Counted from the stretch's first letter, positions 1-12,815 are shown. The stretch is DNA of 64,000 nucleotides from Lantana camara (GCA_037501455.1 CM074864.1:22562001-22626000), one strand, 5' to 3'. The notes: a model not told the origin generated them from the sequence alone. Numbers and translations: made by a program.

Positions 1-116
1 TCCCGAACCCCCATCATTTCTGTCGTCGTGATTTCAGTATTCCCCAATTTGATTGTGAAACCAAACAACCAACTTCCAGTGGCATCTCGCACTACTCCGC
101 CTGCAGTAGCTATTTT
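1..116 (-). pseudogene. LINE ORF2 RNase H domain fragment
   Basis: The minus strand reads through without stops as AGGVVRDATGSWLFGF followed by a segment ending TTTEMMGVR. This is the start of the RNase H domain found at the C-terminus of plant L1-like LINE ORF2 proteins (GG-V-RD-G-W--GF, then an E in the second conserved strand). At about position 116 the sequence changes abruptly to copia reverse transcriptase in another frame. The LINE reverse transcriptase on the same strand lies at 25741-27222, on the far side of copia A, so this may be the tail of that same LINE. The linker between RT and RNase H is missing, so a deletion must be assumed. It could instead belong to another LINE; the window edge prevents a check. 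Confidence 0.65.
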
Positions 117-1750
117 CTCCATTGAGAAAGCCAGTTTTCACATCCATTTGCCATATCTCATAGTCATAATATGCAGCAATTGCAAGTATGATCCGAATAG
201 ACTTTTGTATTGCAACTGGTGAAAAAGTTTCATCAAAGTCCGCGCCGGGTCTTTAAGTGAATCCTTTTGCAACCAGTCTTGCTTTGTAGGCTGCAATGCT
301 TCCATCAACTCCAAGCTTTCTCTTAAAGATCCATTTGCAACCTATGGGTTTGAACCCATCAGGAAAATCTACCAAGGTTCAAACTTGGTTGGAGTTCATG
401 GAATCCATTTCGGATTTCATGGCTTCTATCCACTGTTCAGAGTCAGAATCTGAAAGTGCCTCTTTATATGTTAGAGGATCATTATCCTTTTGAGAGATCT
501 CATGGAAGAATCCATACCATCTCTCCGGCTGTCTAGGAGTGCATTCAGAATGCCTTAGAGGAGGATTTACGTGTGTATCGAAATTCGTGATTGGTTGTGG
601 TTGATCAGAACGGGATGTTTCTTCAGTGGGTGGCGTGGGGTCACTTTGTACTTCCTCTAATTCTATGATCTTGCCTTTCTTTTCTTTAAGGAACGATTCC
701 TCAAGAAAAGTAGCATTTCTGGAAACAAACACTTTTTGCTCAGATTGATCATAGAAGTAGTATCCTATGGATTCCTTAGGATAACCTACAAAGTAGCATA
801 AGTTAGAACGAGATTCTAACTTATCTCCCACTGTCCTCTTCACTTAAGCAAGACAACCCAAAATTCTTAAGTAAGAATAACTAGGGATTTTACCATGTCA
901 CATTTCATAGGGCGTTTTAGGGACTGACTTAGAGGGAACTAGATTCAAAATCTTTGCTGCACTTTCTAGGGCATAGCCCCAGAAAGAAGGTGGTAAGTCA
1001 GTGAAACTCATCATGGAACGAACCATATTGAGTAGAGTTCGATTAATTCTCTTAGAAACTCCATTGAGTTGAGGAGTTCCCGGAGGAGTCCACTAAGAGA
1101 TAATTCCATTATCTTTGAGATGATTAAGGAATTCTTCACTAAGATACTCGCCTCCTCGATCAGATCGAAGTGCTTTGATCTAGTGACCAGTTTGGTTCTC
1201 AACCTCCTTTTGAAATTCTAGGAATTTCTCAAAAGCTTCAGATTTATACTTCATTAAGTATACATAACCATACCAACTAAAGTCATCGGTAAAGGTTATG
1301 AACTACTGATGACCGTTTCTTGTGCTTACACTAAGCGGTCCACAAAGATCAGAATGGATCAAATCCAAAACTTTAGTGGCACGTTCCACAGTTCCTTTAA
1401 AAGGAACTTTGGACATCTTTCCTTTGAGACAGGACTCGCAAGAAGTTAACTCTTTGAGATCATTTTCAGAGAATGATCCTAAAGTGTTTATCTTGCTAAT
1501 TCTGTTCTTGGAAATCTGTCCTAATCTAGCGTGCCATAAGGGAGCTGAAACTTTGTCATCTCTCTTACATTTAGTTTCTCGTTGTATATTCATAATATTG
1601 ATATTTTGAGTGAGATAAAGTCCATTACTTAGAGTACCGGTGTGAACGAAAAAGTTGTTCCGTTTGATAAAATATTTACCATTCTTAATATAAGTTTCAG
1701 AACCTTCACAATCTAAAATTGGAACTGAAATTATATTACGAATAATCTTC
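117..1750 (-). pseudogene. Ty1/copia pol remnant (copia A, integrase to RT)
   Basis: The minus strand encodes, from 1750 leftward, the pre-integrase zinc region, the integrase core, the pol linker and the beginning of reverse transcriptase (ending near QMDVKTGFLNG). It is closely similar to the better preserved copia B pol at 46514-49561. Broken points seen: the second zinc-binding His is Gln (LWHARLGQ against LWHARLGH in copia B), and there are several in-frame stops, for example near 843 and between 1010 and 1300. At 1750/1751 it is cut by the end of LARD-A. At about 116/117 it is fused out of frame to a LINE fragment, so the rest of RT, its RNase H and the left LTR are gone. The continuation (gag, leader, LTR) lies at 19392-25740. 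Confidence 0.85.
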
Positions 1751-4275
1751 TGTAGCACCCCGTGACGGGAGCACCACATCCCTCGCACTGTGAGTTCGGT
1801 CCACATATGAAATGGAATGATCCATACATGAACTAAACTTACAGCGAACGAAAGACAATGAAAAGACAGTCCTAGCTAGGCGGAATCTAACCCTGAAACA
1901 ATCAACAATGATAAATGTGCAGAAGTAAGGCAATTATCTAATCAATATCAATAAAATGAGTGCAAGTTCAAGAAGAGTAAATACGGGTTCTACTAATTCA
2001 ATGAACCTGTCCTAACCTGTCCCTATTCAATTCAATATAATAACATAAAACGGGTTCACCTAAAGCCCTAGAAACCTGTCCCGAGTTCAATTCAATTCAG
2101 TAAGTAGCATATTAATCCAATAGCAAATTCAACACGGCAAGTGGAGAGACTGGAACAAGACTCGAAAGGAAAGACAAGACACAACTCTGACTCCCGCCTA
2201 GCACACCACCTGAAAAACTGAAAAGTGAGGTGTCAGTCTCCACAAGACTGAGCGAGGGGCATAATAATATATAAGCGCAGATAACATGCAAGTCGTAACC
2301 TCGGGTAAGGTTTTACAACAGAAACAAATTAGGTTCAAGAATACCTAGAACTCACACGAGATTACAACTATCAGATTAGACACTTCAATCAATTTCAATC
2401 AATCAATCAGTGGCCCGACGAGTGAGGGCAATTCTCCAACCTTACTCCGACAATGTACAATAATTTAATTATTCAATAATTAGGTGATCAAGCAATCAAT
2501 TACAGTGCACAATTAGCAGTTTCAATAGCTCCTTCACGCCACCCAATCAATCTGGACAGAGGGTACATGAATCCCTAAGCCCGGAACTCCTTCCCCCACT
2601 AATCTCCTAGTAGGTTCAGGGGTCATCCCAAGTTGGTGAGGATAGCGCTCGAGTTACCCGTCAGCCCATGCTTCCTCGGTTGGCTCAAGCCACTACCCTC
2701 GGGCCTACAGTGCTGTACAATATACTCGCCAAAACAGTCAATCAATCAATCAATCAATCGGTGCAATTCGGTAATTCAGTTTGAAAATCAATAGAGTTTG
2801 GAAAACTATAGATATATATACCTTTTGGCTTAAAACATCACATAGGGTTGTAAGGGTTCTATATATCTAGCAATTAAACCTCACCTAGAATACCACAAGA
2901 CAAGAACAAGAACGAGAGCACTACGGTTGCCTATTCGATCCCGAAGTCTCCACCCTGGAGAAGAACTGGACAAGAAAGGAAACAATGTGTACTCGTGAGA
3001 GGAGACTCGATAATGATACCAATTACGACGCACGGCATTGATATGAAATGGCATGAAAGTCATGGAACGATACCTAAGATAATAAGCTAAGTCATGTTCA
3101 TGTCCTTATATGCATTTAAGGGCAATTAAATCAATTAGCACTTACATTCAATAAATGAATTCAATTACATAAAAATATGCAAGGAAAACGATGTAATAAT
3201 ACTTAGACATGCAAAGGAAATCACGAAATAACAATACACGAACAAACACTGAAACAGTGCCGGGAACGGCCTCGCCTACTCTGGGAACGGCCATGCTCAG
3301 CAGTCCCGCCCATGGGAACGGCCGTTTCGGTTCCACGCTTGAGCTGGGAAAGGCCGTTCCCAGCTCCCCGAACTCCTCCCCGCGGCTCTGTAAAGAATTG
3401 ACAAAAAGGGCTCCTGGGAAGGGCCGTTCCCATTTCCAGTTCAACATAGGAACGGCCGTTCTCACCTGGTTCGGCCAAGAAGAAGCAGAAATAGCAACAA
3501 TGGCGCCTGGAGCACCAAACAAACACCAACACACACCCAAAACACTCCACAAAGCACGAAAATAATACCACGGACCAAGTAAGACACATAAATCACATAT
3601 ATACACATTAGAACTTGTAAAACGGCCTTGAACACCTAGAACACATACCCCGGTTACTATTCATCATCTTCCCAAATCATCACATAGGCTTAAATCTGGG
3701 GCACGAAAGCTATAACAAATTAAAGCACGTAACGAGTAGAGCACGAATCATACCTTAAGTCGTTGATCGGACGGTTGGATCATGAAAGCCCAAATCTTGA
3801 GGTCTTGGAGCAAAATGGGGAATTTCTCCCTGCTGGGGAAAAAAGATAAGGCTGGCCCTTTTTGGGCTGATCAAACGGGTCGGTAGAAACGGGTAGGGTC
3901 AAGCGGTATCCTGTCCACCCGGATCGGATTTAGAACGGTTGGGCAATCAAATAGCTTTAGAAAAATAAAAGGTTAAGCATTTGAATCCGAATCATCGAAA
4001 CGAACTCAATAATAAGGTTAGAATTCGAATCCGAATTCCAGGGCTCAAAGTAGTCACGAAGGCCTCAAAACACCCTAAATAAAATTATGTTCCTAACTTG
4101 CAATTTATTGGACAATTGAGTCCAAGAACAATCTAAATAAAATTCTAAAGCGCACATAATTAAGTAAATTACACTTTGACACGTTTAACATGCAACGTCA
4201 CATAAATTACATAATTACTAAATTAAACTCTCTCGTGACGTCGTACCTGACTTGTCAGGAAAACGGGGCGTTACA
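1751..4275 (-). repeat. LARD-A 3' LTR (copy 1)
   Basis: This 2525-bp terminal repeat starts on the plus strand with TGTAGCACCCCG and ends with GGGGCGTTACA, the reverse complement of TGTAACGCCCC...GTGCTACA. It aligns along its length with 7736-10330 and, until truncation, with 17771-19391. Relative to both others it lacks about 23 bp near 2133. It contains a (TCAA)n microsatellite near 2735-2760 that differs in length between the copies, and the palindrome array at 3262-3464. The left flank is copia A. Confidence 0.88.
3262..3464. repeat. GGGAACGGCCGTTCCC palindrome array, LTR copy 1
   Basis: About six full or decayed copies of the 16-bp palindrome GGGAACGGCCGTTCCC occur within roughly 200 bp. 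Some are half-sites (GGGAACGGCC), others near perfect (GGGAAAGGCCGTTCCC). Translated, the repeats give recurring GTAVP or NGRS peptides, which explains several open frames here that are not genes. The same array recurs in the other LARD-A LTRs and in both LARD-B LTRs. Confidence 0.85.
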
Positions 4276-4288
4276 ACCTCTCCCCCTT
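4276..4288 (-). promoter_or_regulatory. Polypurine tract, LARD-A copy 1
   Basis: The minus strand reads AAGGGGGAGAGGT immediately before the LTR start TGTAACG. This is the expected primer for plus-strand DNA synthesis and fixes the element orientation as minus. Confidence 0.85.
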
Positions 4289-7200
4289 AAGAAGGACCTG
4301 TCCTCAGGTCCACTGCCTCGAGTTCTGGACTCTAAGCAAAACTCTCTGTGTTCATCCCACGCGGGGTTCATGACATCCCGATAGAGATTAGTTCAGAAAG
4401 GTCTTCAAGAACAAGGGAAGTCGTCAACCGCTCACGAACTTGACCCAACCATGAGTAGTCCGGATATCTCGCACGACAGGAGGGTATACACGAGATTCAG
4501 CTCCCACCGTTTGATCTACCCTAACCATCCCACACTCGGTATCACAAGTGGAGTAGTTAACGAACATCCACCACTCGTTCTCCAACCCAAGCGGATTCTC
4601 CATCACCACATCAACTTTATGGTTTGAAGTTGGTTTCTTGAACCGCCACTAGCTTCAAAACATGGTCTCCAAAGACCCTTTGCGAAGCACGGCCCTCGTC
4701 TCACCATGAATAAGGCACTCGCTCATTCCAAAGTAATAACAAATAGCAAAAAACCACCTACAACAATAATTAGGAATATGCGTGATTCACGTGATATGCA
4801 TGTTGAATGTACCGTTCACCGTTGATTAGGAATCTTCTCTCATTTTGATCCGACTTGATACTTGGTTCGTTGTTGAAGATCTATTTAATCATGGTGCCTT
4901 ATCTCGGGTTGCCCATTATTTCCAATATTTTGATGATTATCTGGTTTTCCTCCATGATCTATCTTCTAATCAAATTACCATATTCCAAATATCCGGTGTG
5001 GTATGAATACTTTCGAGATTACTCGGTCTTCAGCCCCCCCCCCCAATAAGTCTTTCATCTATTCTAATACCTTAGCCTTCAACCCGCAATCAAGTCTTTT
5101 TCCTTTCTAACACCACGGTCCGGAAATTTAATTCTTGAATATGTGCTTTGTATGAACCCAACTAACTTGTTCTTTTCCATAATTCATACTCAACCTTCAT
5201 CATAATTTATAATCAACTTTCTTGGATACTTGAGGTATTCATTTAATAGCTCCAAGTTTAGTCTTTAATCTTCATAAAGTGTCTGGTTCATCATGGAAAA
5301 TCCAACGAGCCGGTAATTCATCTTGTTCATGTAGTGTTTTCCCTTTTTAAATACTTCACTTCCAATGCTCAAAGGAACGGTCTCTCACTTTCATCCCAAT
5401 TATAAGGATCCGATCAAATTTCCTTACCTAATATTCTCCTCTCCAATTCCTAAAATTCCTTCAAGACAGGAAACACGTGGTACCACAACATTCTTGTAAC
5501 CTCGTCTCACCAATTAATTCCCGAACATTCCTTGAACTTATAACTTCACTTCTTAAGATACCTACTTCTTTCGATATTATTCCCGAAGTTCCATTCACCT
5601 TGGTTTGAAATGAAGCGAGAACTAAATCCCCCAATATTTCTTGAATACTCACTTTCGACTCTTGAAGCACTTCACCTTTCTCCGAAATTATTTTCACATT
5701 CTCTCATCTCACTCCTGAAGGTAATCCAACATCAGCGTCTTTCACTTCATCCCTATTGCTATTTCAAGAAATCCCATTGCTTGTGACTCTTGCATTTTTC
5801 TTGCTCCCATTAAAATAACCCACTTCGACACAATTCCAACTTTCAAATCATCCCCCGTTCGGCTCTCCCCCTTTAAAACCTTCCTTCTTATCCGTTGAAC
5901 TTGTGGCATCAATTCTTAAATTTGAAGATTCTCAATTCCTTCCAATTAGCTTCCTTGATATAATCGATTCCAATCACGCCACTTGTCCAGAAATTTCCTC
6001 ACATTACTCTTGATATGATCGATAGGAATAGCAACTCACTTCTTTCATTTCATCCCAACAAATCCCACTATCATGATTCCGTTATGTCTCAGTTGAAGTG
6101 ATGCTTGCCGGATAAAGTGGAGAGAATTCCTACGAAGCAAACACTTAAGATGCATGTTGGGTAAAAATGTCGATGCCCATATCACTCTTATAAATAATTT
6201 AAAGATGCAACATGTTGGAGCAATTATATCAATTAAAGATACATACATAAATAAAAGAAGTTAAATAATTTAAAATAACGTATGATGTACGTGCCATGAA
6301 TGCGCTGAACCTGTCACCGTAGTTGTATCTTTTAGCTTGGCACTTGTTCATGTTTCGTTGAATTGAAAGAGTGTTCCGAATTTTATTGATCATCTCTTGT
6401 TACCCACGGTCTTCCAATTCTTAAAAATTCTCTATCATCAATTTATATATTATTCTTTGACCGAGGTTGAAATTTCTTGAATCCGATTCCTTTCCCAATT
6501 ACCGATCTTCAAGGTTAGCCGAACCTTACCCCCCCAATTATTTTCTTGATCAATGTTCTCTTGTATCAAACCGTATAACTTTGTAATCCGAAATTGTGAC
6601 TCTTGAACTCAAATGCTTCTACCCCATGAAGTTGCTACCATGACTTCTCTCGAAAAAATTAATCTCTAATTATTGCTCCAAATTTTCACCTAGTCTTCAC
6701 CTTAATTGAATTTCCCGGAATCTACTTTTCTTGAACTTCAAGGGGTTGTACAATTTGTCCTTTAGCTACTTACACTCGAGCACATAACTTCCCTCCGGAA
6801 AATCTTTGCCTTTCTTTATCGCCTTCATTTGTTACTCCATATCTTCCATATCAACCTCACAATACGATAATTCAGCTTAGATCTGGAAGATAAACTCAAT
6901 CTGCACGAATCTAGAATCTTTAACATATTAGCTTCTCATAACTTGAAATCATTAGATCGATCGGTTCACTTTAATTCCCATCTTATGGATACTTCACCAT
7001 GGACACTAGAGTTTGCAAACTTTTCCTCCCACAACTTGAATGCAGTTAAACTAACCGAAGATCCTCAATTTGTTTATGAATCCGAACCTTGAATCATTAT
7101 TACCCTCAAAGCTTCCTTCATTCTTCCTTGAATTGAATAAGTCTTCTAAACCCGGTTGATCCACTTTCTTTCATAATGAAATCTCATGTAGCTATCTTGT

Positions 7201-7715
7201 AAATCATAAATATCACTTCCTACCAATTTCCCCCCAAGTATCCACCAATTTCCATAAAACTTATAAGTTGCTCCCAAATTAATTCTTCCATTCCAGACTT
7301 TACACCCGGTCCATAACCCAATTAGAAAAGAAGGTCCTAGCTCTTAAATTTTGTAGAAATCCCCGATGCATTCCTTCCAACTTTCAAGCTAAAGAAAGGA
7401 GCTTGGGTATATTGTAGTTGTTCGTGGTTTGATATTATCTTCATAACCTAGAAATCACAACTCATTCCAGAATAAATGCATGGGTTTAGTATATGCTCAT
7501 GCACATAATCACCACCAAAAGCATGGATTCGATGCAACCAGCAACATGCAAATTAACAAAATTTTAAAAGAAGCATGTTTAATAATATTTTCCATATCAA
7601 GTAACAATAACAATGCTCATGTTCAATACGGTGTACACGTTGACAAATAGTTCCTAAGCCGTTCGACCTATACTTGACACGACAAGACACTAGAACTCCG
7701 GTTTTCCACCCTAGA

Positions 7716-7727
7716 GCTCTGATACCA
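7716..7727 (-). promoter_or_regulatory. Primer-binding site, LARD-A copy 1
   Basis: The minus strand reads TGGTATCAGAGC, complementary to the 3' end of plant initiator tRNA-Met, eight bases inside the LTR end. It marks 7736-10330 as the 5' LTR of this unit. Confidence 0.9.
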
Positions 7728-7735
7728 CCTAAAGA

Positions 7736-10330
7736 TGTAGCACCCCGTGACAGGAGCGCCACATCCCCCGCACTGTGAGTTCGGTCCACATATGAAATGG
7801 AATGATCCATACATGAACTAAACTTACAGCGAACGGAAGACAATGAAAAGACAGTCCTAGCTAGCCGGAATCTAACCCTGAAACAATCAACAATGATAAA
7901 TGTGCAGAAGTAAGGTAATTATCTAATCAATATCAATAAAATGAGTGCAAGTTCAAGAAGAGTAAATACGGGTTCTACTAATTCAATGAACCTGTCCTAA
8001 CCTGTCCTGATTCAATTCAATACAATAACATAAAACGGGTTCACCTAAAGCCCTAGAAACCTGTCCCGAGTTCAATTCAATTCAGTAAGTAGCATACTAA
8101 TCCAATAGCAAATTCAACACAGTAATCAAAATACAATATGCAGTGAGTGTAAGTGGAGAGACTAGAACAAGACTCAAAAGGAAAGACAAGCCACAACTCT
8201 GACTCCCGCCTAGCACACCACCTGAAAAACTGAAAAGTGAGGTGTCAGTCTCCACAAGACTGAGCGAGGGGCATAATAATATATAAGCGCAGATAACATG
8301 CAAGTCGTAACCTCGGGTAAGGTTTTATAACAGAAGCAAAATAGGTTCAAGAATACCTAGAACTCTCCCGATATTACAACTATCAGATTAGACACTTCAA
8401 TCAATTTCAATCAATCAATCAGTGGCCCGGCGAATGAGGGCAATTCTCCAACCTTACTCCGACAGTGTACAATAATTTAATTATTCAATAATTAGGTGAT
8501 CAAGCAATCAATTACAGTGCACAATTAGCAGTTTCAATAGCTCCTTCACGCCACCCAATCAATCTGGACAGAGGGTACATGAATCCCTAAGGCCGGAACT
8601 CCTTCCCCCACTAATCTCCTAGTAGGTTCAGGGGTCATCCCAAGTTGGTGAGGATAGAGCTCGAGTTACCCGTCAGCCCATGCTTCCTCGGTTGGCTCAA
8701 GCCACTACCCTCGGGCCCATAGTACTGTACAATGTACTTGCCAAAATAGTCAATCAATCAATCAATCAATCGGTGAAATTCGGTAATTCAGTTTGAAAAT
8801 CAATAGAGTTTGGAAAACTATAGATATATATACCTTTTGGCTTAAAACATCACATAGGGTTGTAAGGGTTCTATATATCTAGCAATTAAACCTCACCTGG
8901 AATACCACAAGACAAGAACAAGAACGAGAGCACTACGGTTGCCTATTCGATCCCGAAGTCTCCACCCTGGAGAAGAACTGGACAAGAAAGGAAATAATTT
9001 GTACTCGTGAGAGGAGACTCGATAATGATACCAATTACGATGCACGACATTGATATGAAATGGCATGAAAGTCATGGAACGATACCTAAGATAATAAGCT
9101 AAGTCATGTTCATGTCCTTATATGCATTTAAGGGCAATTAAATCAATTAGCACTTACATTCAATAAATGAATTCAATTACATAAAATTATGCAAGGAAAA
9201 CGATGTAATAATACTTAGACATGCAAAGGAAATCACGAAATAACAATACAAGAACAAAGCAAGAAAATACACTGAAACAGTGCCGGGAACGGCCTCGCCT
9301 ACACTGGGAACGGCCATGCTCAGCAGTCCCGCCCATGGGAACGGCCGTTTCGGTTCCACGCTTGAGCTGGGAACGGCCGTTCCCAGCTCCCCGAACTCCT
9401 CCCCACGGATCTGTAAAGAATTGACAAAAAGGGCTCCTGGGAAGGGCCGTTCCCCTTTCCAGTTCAACATGGGAACGGCCGTTCTCACCTGGTTCGTCCA
9501 AGAAGAAGCAGAAACAGCAACAATGGCGCCTGGAGCACCAAACAAACACCAACACATACCCAAAACACTCCACAAAGCACGAAAATAATACCACGGACCA
9601 AGTAAGACACGTAAATCACATATATACACATTAGAACTCGTAAAACGGCCTTGAACACCTAGAACTCATACCCCAGTTACTATTCATCATCTTCCCAAAT
9701 CATCACATAGGCATAAATCTGGGGCACGAAAGCTATAACAAATTAAAGCACGTAACGAGTAGAGTACGAATCATACCTTAAGTCGTTGATCGGACGGTTG
9801 GATCATGAAAGCCCAAATGTTGAGGTCTTGGAGCAAAATGGGGAATTTCTCCCTCCTTCCTTGTGGTGCTGCTGTTGAACGATCAAAATAGGGAAAAAAG
9901 ACAAGGCTGGCTCTTTTTGGCCTGATCAAACGGGTCAGTAGAAACGGGTAGGGTCAAACGGTATCCGGTCCACCCGGATCGGATTTAGAACGGTTGGGCA
10001 ATCAAATAGCTTTAGAAAAATAAAAGGTTAAGTATTTAAATCCGAATCACCGAAACGAACTCAATAATAAGGTTAGAATTCGAATCCAAATTCCAGGACT
10101 CAAAGTAGTCACGAAGGCCTCAAAACACCCTAAATAAAATTACGTTCCTCAATTGCAATTTATTGGACAATTGAGTCCAAGAACAATCTAAATAAAATTC
10201 TAAAGCGCACATAATTAAATAAATTACACGTTGACACGTTTAACATGCGACGTCACATAAATCACATAATTACTAAATTAAACACTCTCGTGACGTCGTA
10301 CCTGACTTGTCGGGAAAACGGGGCATTACA
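7736..10330 (-). repeat. LARD-A shared middle LTR (copy 2)
   Basis: This 2595-bp LTR serves as 5' LTR of the unit to its left and 3' LTR of the unit to its right, which is what defines the tandem structure. It differs from copy 1 by scattered substitutions, an extra segment near 9860-9890 and the roughly 23-bp segment missing in copy 1. A polypurine tract (minus strand) follows at 10331-10343. Confidence 0.88.
9285..9487. repeat. GGGAACGGCCGTTCCC palindrome array, LTR copy 2
   Basis: Same position within the LTR as the array at 3262-3464, again about six copies. One copy that is GGGAAAGGCCGTTCCC in LTR 1 is the perfect palindrome here, while flanking bases differ little. The array is therefore older than the tandem duplication. 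Confidence 0.85.
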
Positions 10331-10897
10331 ACCTCTCCCCTTTAAGAAGGACCTGTCCTCAGGTCTACTGCCTCGAGTTCTGGACTCTAAGCAAAACTTT
10401 CTGTGTTCATCCCACGGGTTCATGACATCCCGATAGAGATTAGTTCAGAAAGGTCTTCAAGAACAAGGGAAGTCTTCAACCGCTCACGAACTTGACCCAA
10501 CCATGAGTAGTCCGGATATCTCGCATGACAGAAGGGTCTACACGAGATTCAGCTCCCACCGTTTGTGTAACGCCCCAATTCTTTATTAGTACAGCATTAC
10601 GTATATGTTTACTTAATTGCGCAAATTAATTGGTCTTTAATGTTTCTATAATTAAATTTCATTGTTTAATTGTTAAATAAGTGATTAATTGAAATATATG
10701 CAATATTTGAATTTGAATTTATGTGAATAACTTGTGTGCTCCTTAATTGCGCGAATAATTATTTTTACGTGTTTTATATATTTCATTTTATTATATATGT
10801 ATTAAATGTTAATTATTTTATTTAATGTCATTAATATTAATTACATTTATATGATATATAAATATATAACTAGGGTTTACGTGTGCATGAATTTGTA

Positions 10898-11045
10898 ATG
10901 CATGCATTTATATTCATAATATATATATTGCATGCATGTATTTTGTATTTATAACTTATATATATTGCATGCATGTAGTTATAATATATATATATATACG
11001 TATGCATGCATGTGTAATTATAAATTAAATTTGCATGCATGTATT
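10898..11045. promoter_or_regulatory. RY-motif (CATGCATG) cluster 1
   Basis: Five TGCATGCA or CATGCATG motifs lie in about 150 bp of AT-rich sequence (near 10899, 10930, 10968, 11003 and 11031). CATGCA is the RY element bound by plant B3 factors such as ABI3, FUS3 and LEC2. Binding here is inferred only. Confidence 0.6.
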
Positions 11046-12354
11046 TATAATATATTATATTAGTATGTAAATGTTGCATCAGTTGTTAATATTTTGAATT
11101 TAATTGTTACTTTGTCCATGAGTGACATTTACGTTCTTCGTTTCTATTTGAATTGATACCGGAATTTTGTGCGAATTTAATATGCTGAACTTATACGTGT
11201 CTTGTATATGAATATTTGTTCGTTTCGTATTTTCGAATTCATTTGCTTGTGTTTCGGATTTAATTTGTATTTTGGAATCCAAGTAGGGGGCTAACGAGCA
11301 TTTAGCGCACCCTTGGTCCCGTATTTAATATCTTGAGCTCGGGAACTCGGATTCGAGTTCCGTCAACTCCGCTGAACTCGTAACGAAAATTTGAGTTTAG
11401 TAAACTTAGCCTTATATTTTTCTAAGGTCAATTGAACCTCCGAATTTCAACCGAAAAACGAAACGGCGACGAAACTGACCTTGTTGCACTAAAATGGCCA
11501 TAACTTATTCAATTGTTGACCAAATTAACCATGGTTTGAGGCTATAGAACCCTAACTCAACCACCTAACCTTCTGTACCTTTCCCTAACCGAACCAACCC
11601 TCTCACAATTCACAAATCTCAGCTAAAGTCACTACCCTCCAGTTTCCATCCCGTAACCCTTGTTCCTTGGAGATTTTGAAGCTCAAATCTCATCCAATCT
11701 TCATCCAATCAACAAGGTAAGCTTAGGGTTGTATTATATGTTCATTCCTGATCATTTTCATTCATTCATCCCCAAATTTGATCATGGTTTCATGCATTTT
11801 TCGGCTGATCTTGTATAGAGACGTTCTTGGGCATTTCTTTCGATCTCATCCAATTCTTGATGGATTTGTTTGATTCCAAGCTTGAGAATGATTATTTTGA
11901 TATCTCCTTCTCATTTATGATCATTAATTTCATGGTAGTTGAGGTATTTATAAGATCTCATTTATGGCTTTTAAGAAATTTTCATGAAATAGCCACGTAT
12001 GTCTTCCTTTCTCGTATGAACTCTTGTGGAACTGTTATACATGTTGAATTTGTGTTGTTTTGCTGCGTTTTGGATAGCTTAATTGGCCTGAACTTGTTGG
12101 GAATAAATGAGATCAGTTGTGCCCTGTTTTTACGTGATTCATGCCCTGTTTTGGCCTGAAATGTTTGCTGTCAGCTGCTGTGTCTTCTTGTTCTAGTTGC
12201 TGTTAGTTTTGTGCATTGTTAGGGCTGGATTGTTGTTGCATTTCATGCCATTTGTGGCTGCATATCTTGTTTGAATTTTGCTTGGGTTGTTGCTGCGTTT
12301 TTAAGCTAGAAAACAGGGCATAAGCCTGCGTTTTTTGCTGGAGCTGCTGCTGTC

Positions 12355-12463
12355 CGACACGGGGGTGTCAATCCTTCCTTTTCCAGCTTGTAACGGGGGT
12401 GCTTGATTGTCTGGAGTTGCTGTACCGAGACACGGGGGTGTCTCGGTTTGTTCTTTAGGGGTG
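12355..12463. repeat. GGGG-loop hairpin modules in the solo LTR
   Basis: Around 12424-12447 a perfect 10-bp stem (ACCGAGACAC and GTGTCTCGGT) encloses a GGGG loop. About 70 bp upstream GACAC and GTGTC enclose another GGGG (12356-12369). Partial versions (AACGGGGGTGC, AGGGGTGTCACC) lie near 12392 and 12457, giving a spacing of about 35 bp. The array lies upstream of the conserved GGGCCC block, as the palindrome arrays do in LARD LTRs. Confidence 0.7.
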
Positions 12464-12591
12464 TCACCTTGTAATTTTTCCCCTACATGTTGTGTTGTCG
12501 TGAAGCTGCTGCTGCTTGTTCCCTTTTCTTTCCTGCGTGATTGATTGCAAATTGTTAGTAGTAATGCATGAAGGTTATGTTGGGTTAATGA

Positions 12592-12815
12592 TTTGCATGC
12601 ATGAAAATTTTATTAAAGTATAATTGCATGCATGTATTAGCTTAATGCATGAGTTTGCATGCATAATCTGTTAGTGTTGCATGAATGGAATTAGTTAATT
12701 CTTTGAGTGCATGCTACTGTATAAGCTTAGTTAAATACATGCATGATTGTTTCTTTTATTTTAATTGCATGCATGCATTGGTTGTTAATTGCATGGCTTG
12801 TACGTGCATGCATGT
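12592..12815. promoter_or_regulatory. RY-motif (CATGCATG) cluster 2
   Basis: Six further TGCATGCA-type motifs occur in about 220 bp (near 12594, 12629, 12656, 12738, 12768 and 12804), in the middle of the 3964-bp LTR. Confidence 0.6.

Larger units (their letters stand above)
4276..7735 (-). mobile_element. LARD-A internal region, copy 1 (non-coding)
   Basis: This 3460-bp stretch between two LTRs has only short open frames. The longest (78 codons, minus strand, near 5461-5697) recurs with changes at 15486-15722, simply because the whole region is duplicated. I see no protease, RT, integrase or zinc-knuckle motif. It is very similar throughout to 10331-17770 once the solo LTR there is removed. 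Its PBS-proximal end also resembles the LARD-B internal region just after 39803, so the two are related families. Confidence 0.8.

Noticed and set aside
3148..3606. Open frames of 118-152 codons on both strands with repeated GTAVP or NGRS peptides (also near 9177-9629 and 37978-38375)
   Set aside because: They are translations of the GGGAACGGCCGTTCCC array within LTRs, open on both strands, without domains or gene context.
7716..7727. TGGTATCAGAGC sites considered as tRNA gene fragments
   Set aside because: Only the 12-base primer-binding match is present, always next to LTR ends; no cloverleaf can be formed.
11827..12159. A 110-codon open frame in the solo LTR
   Set aside because: It is hydrophobic, T-rich sequence with no known domain, inside an LTR; a chance frame is more likely.
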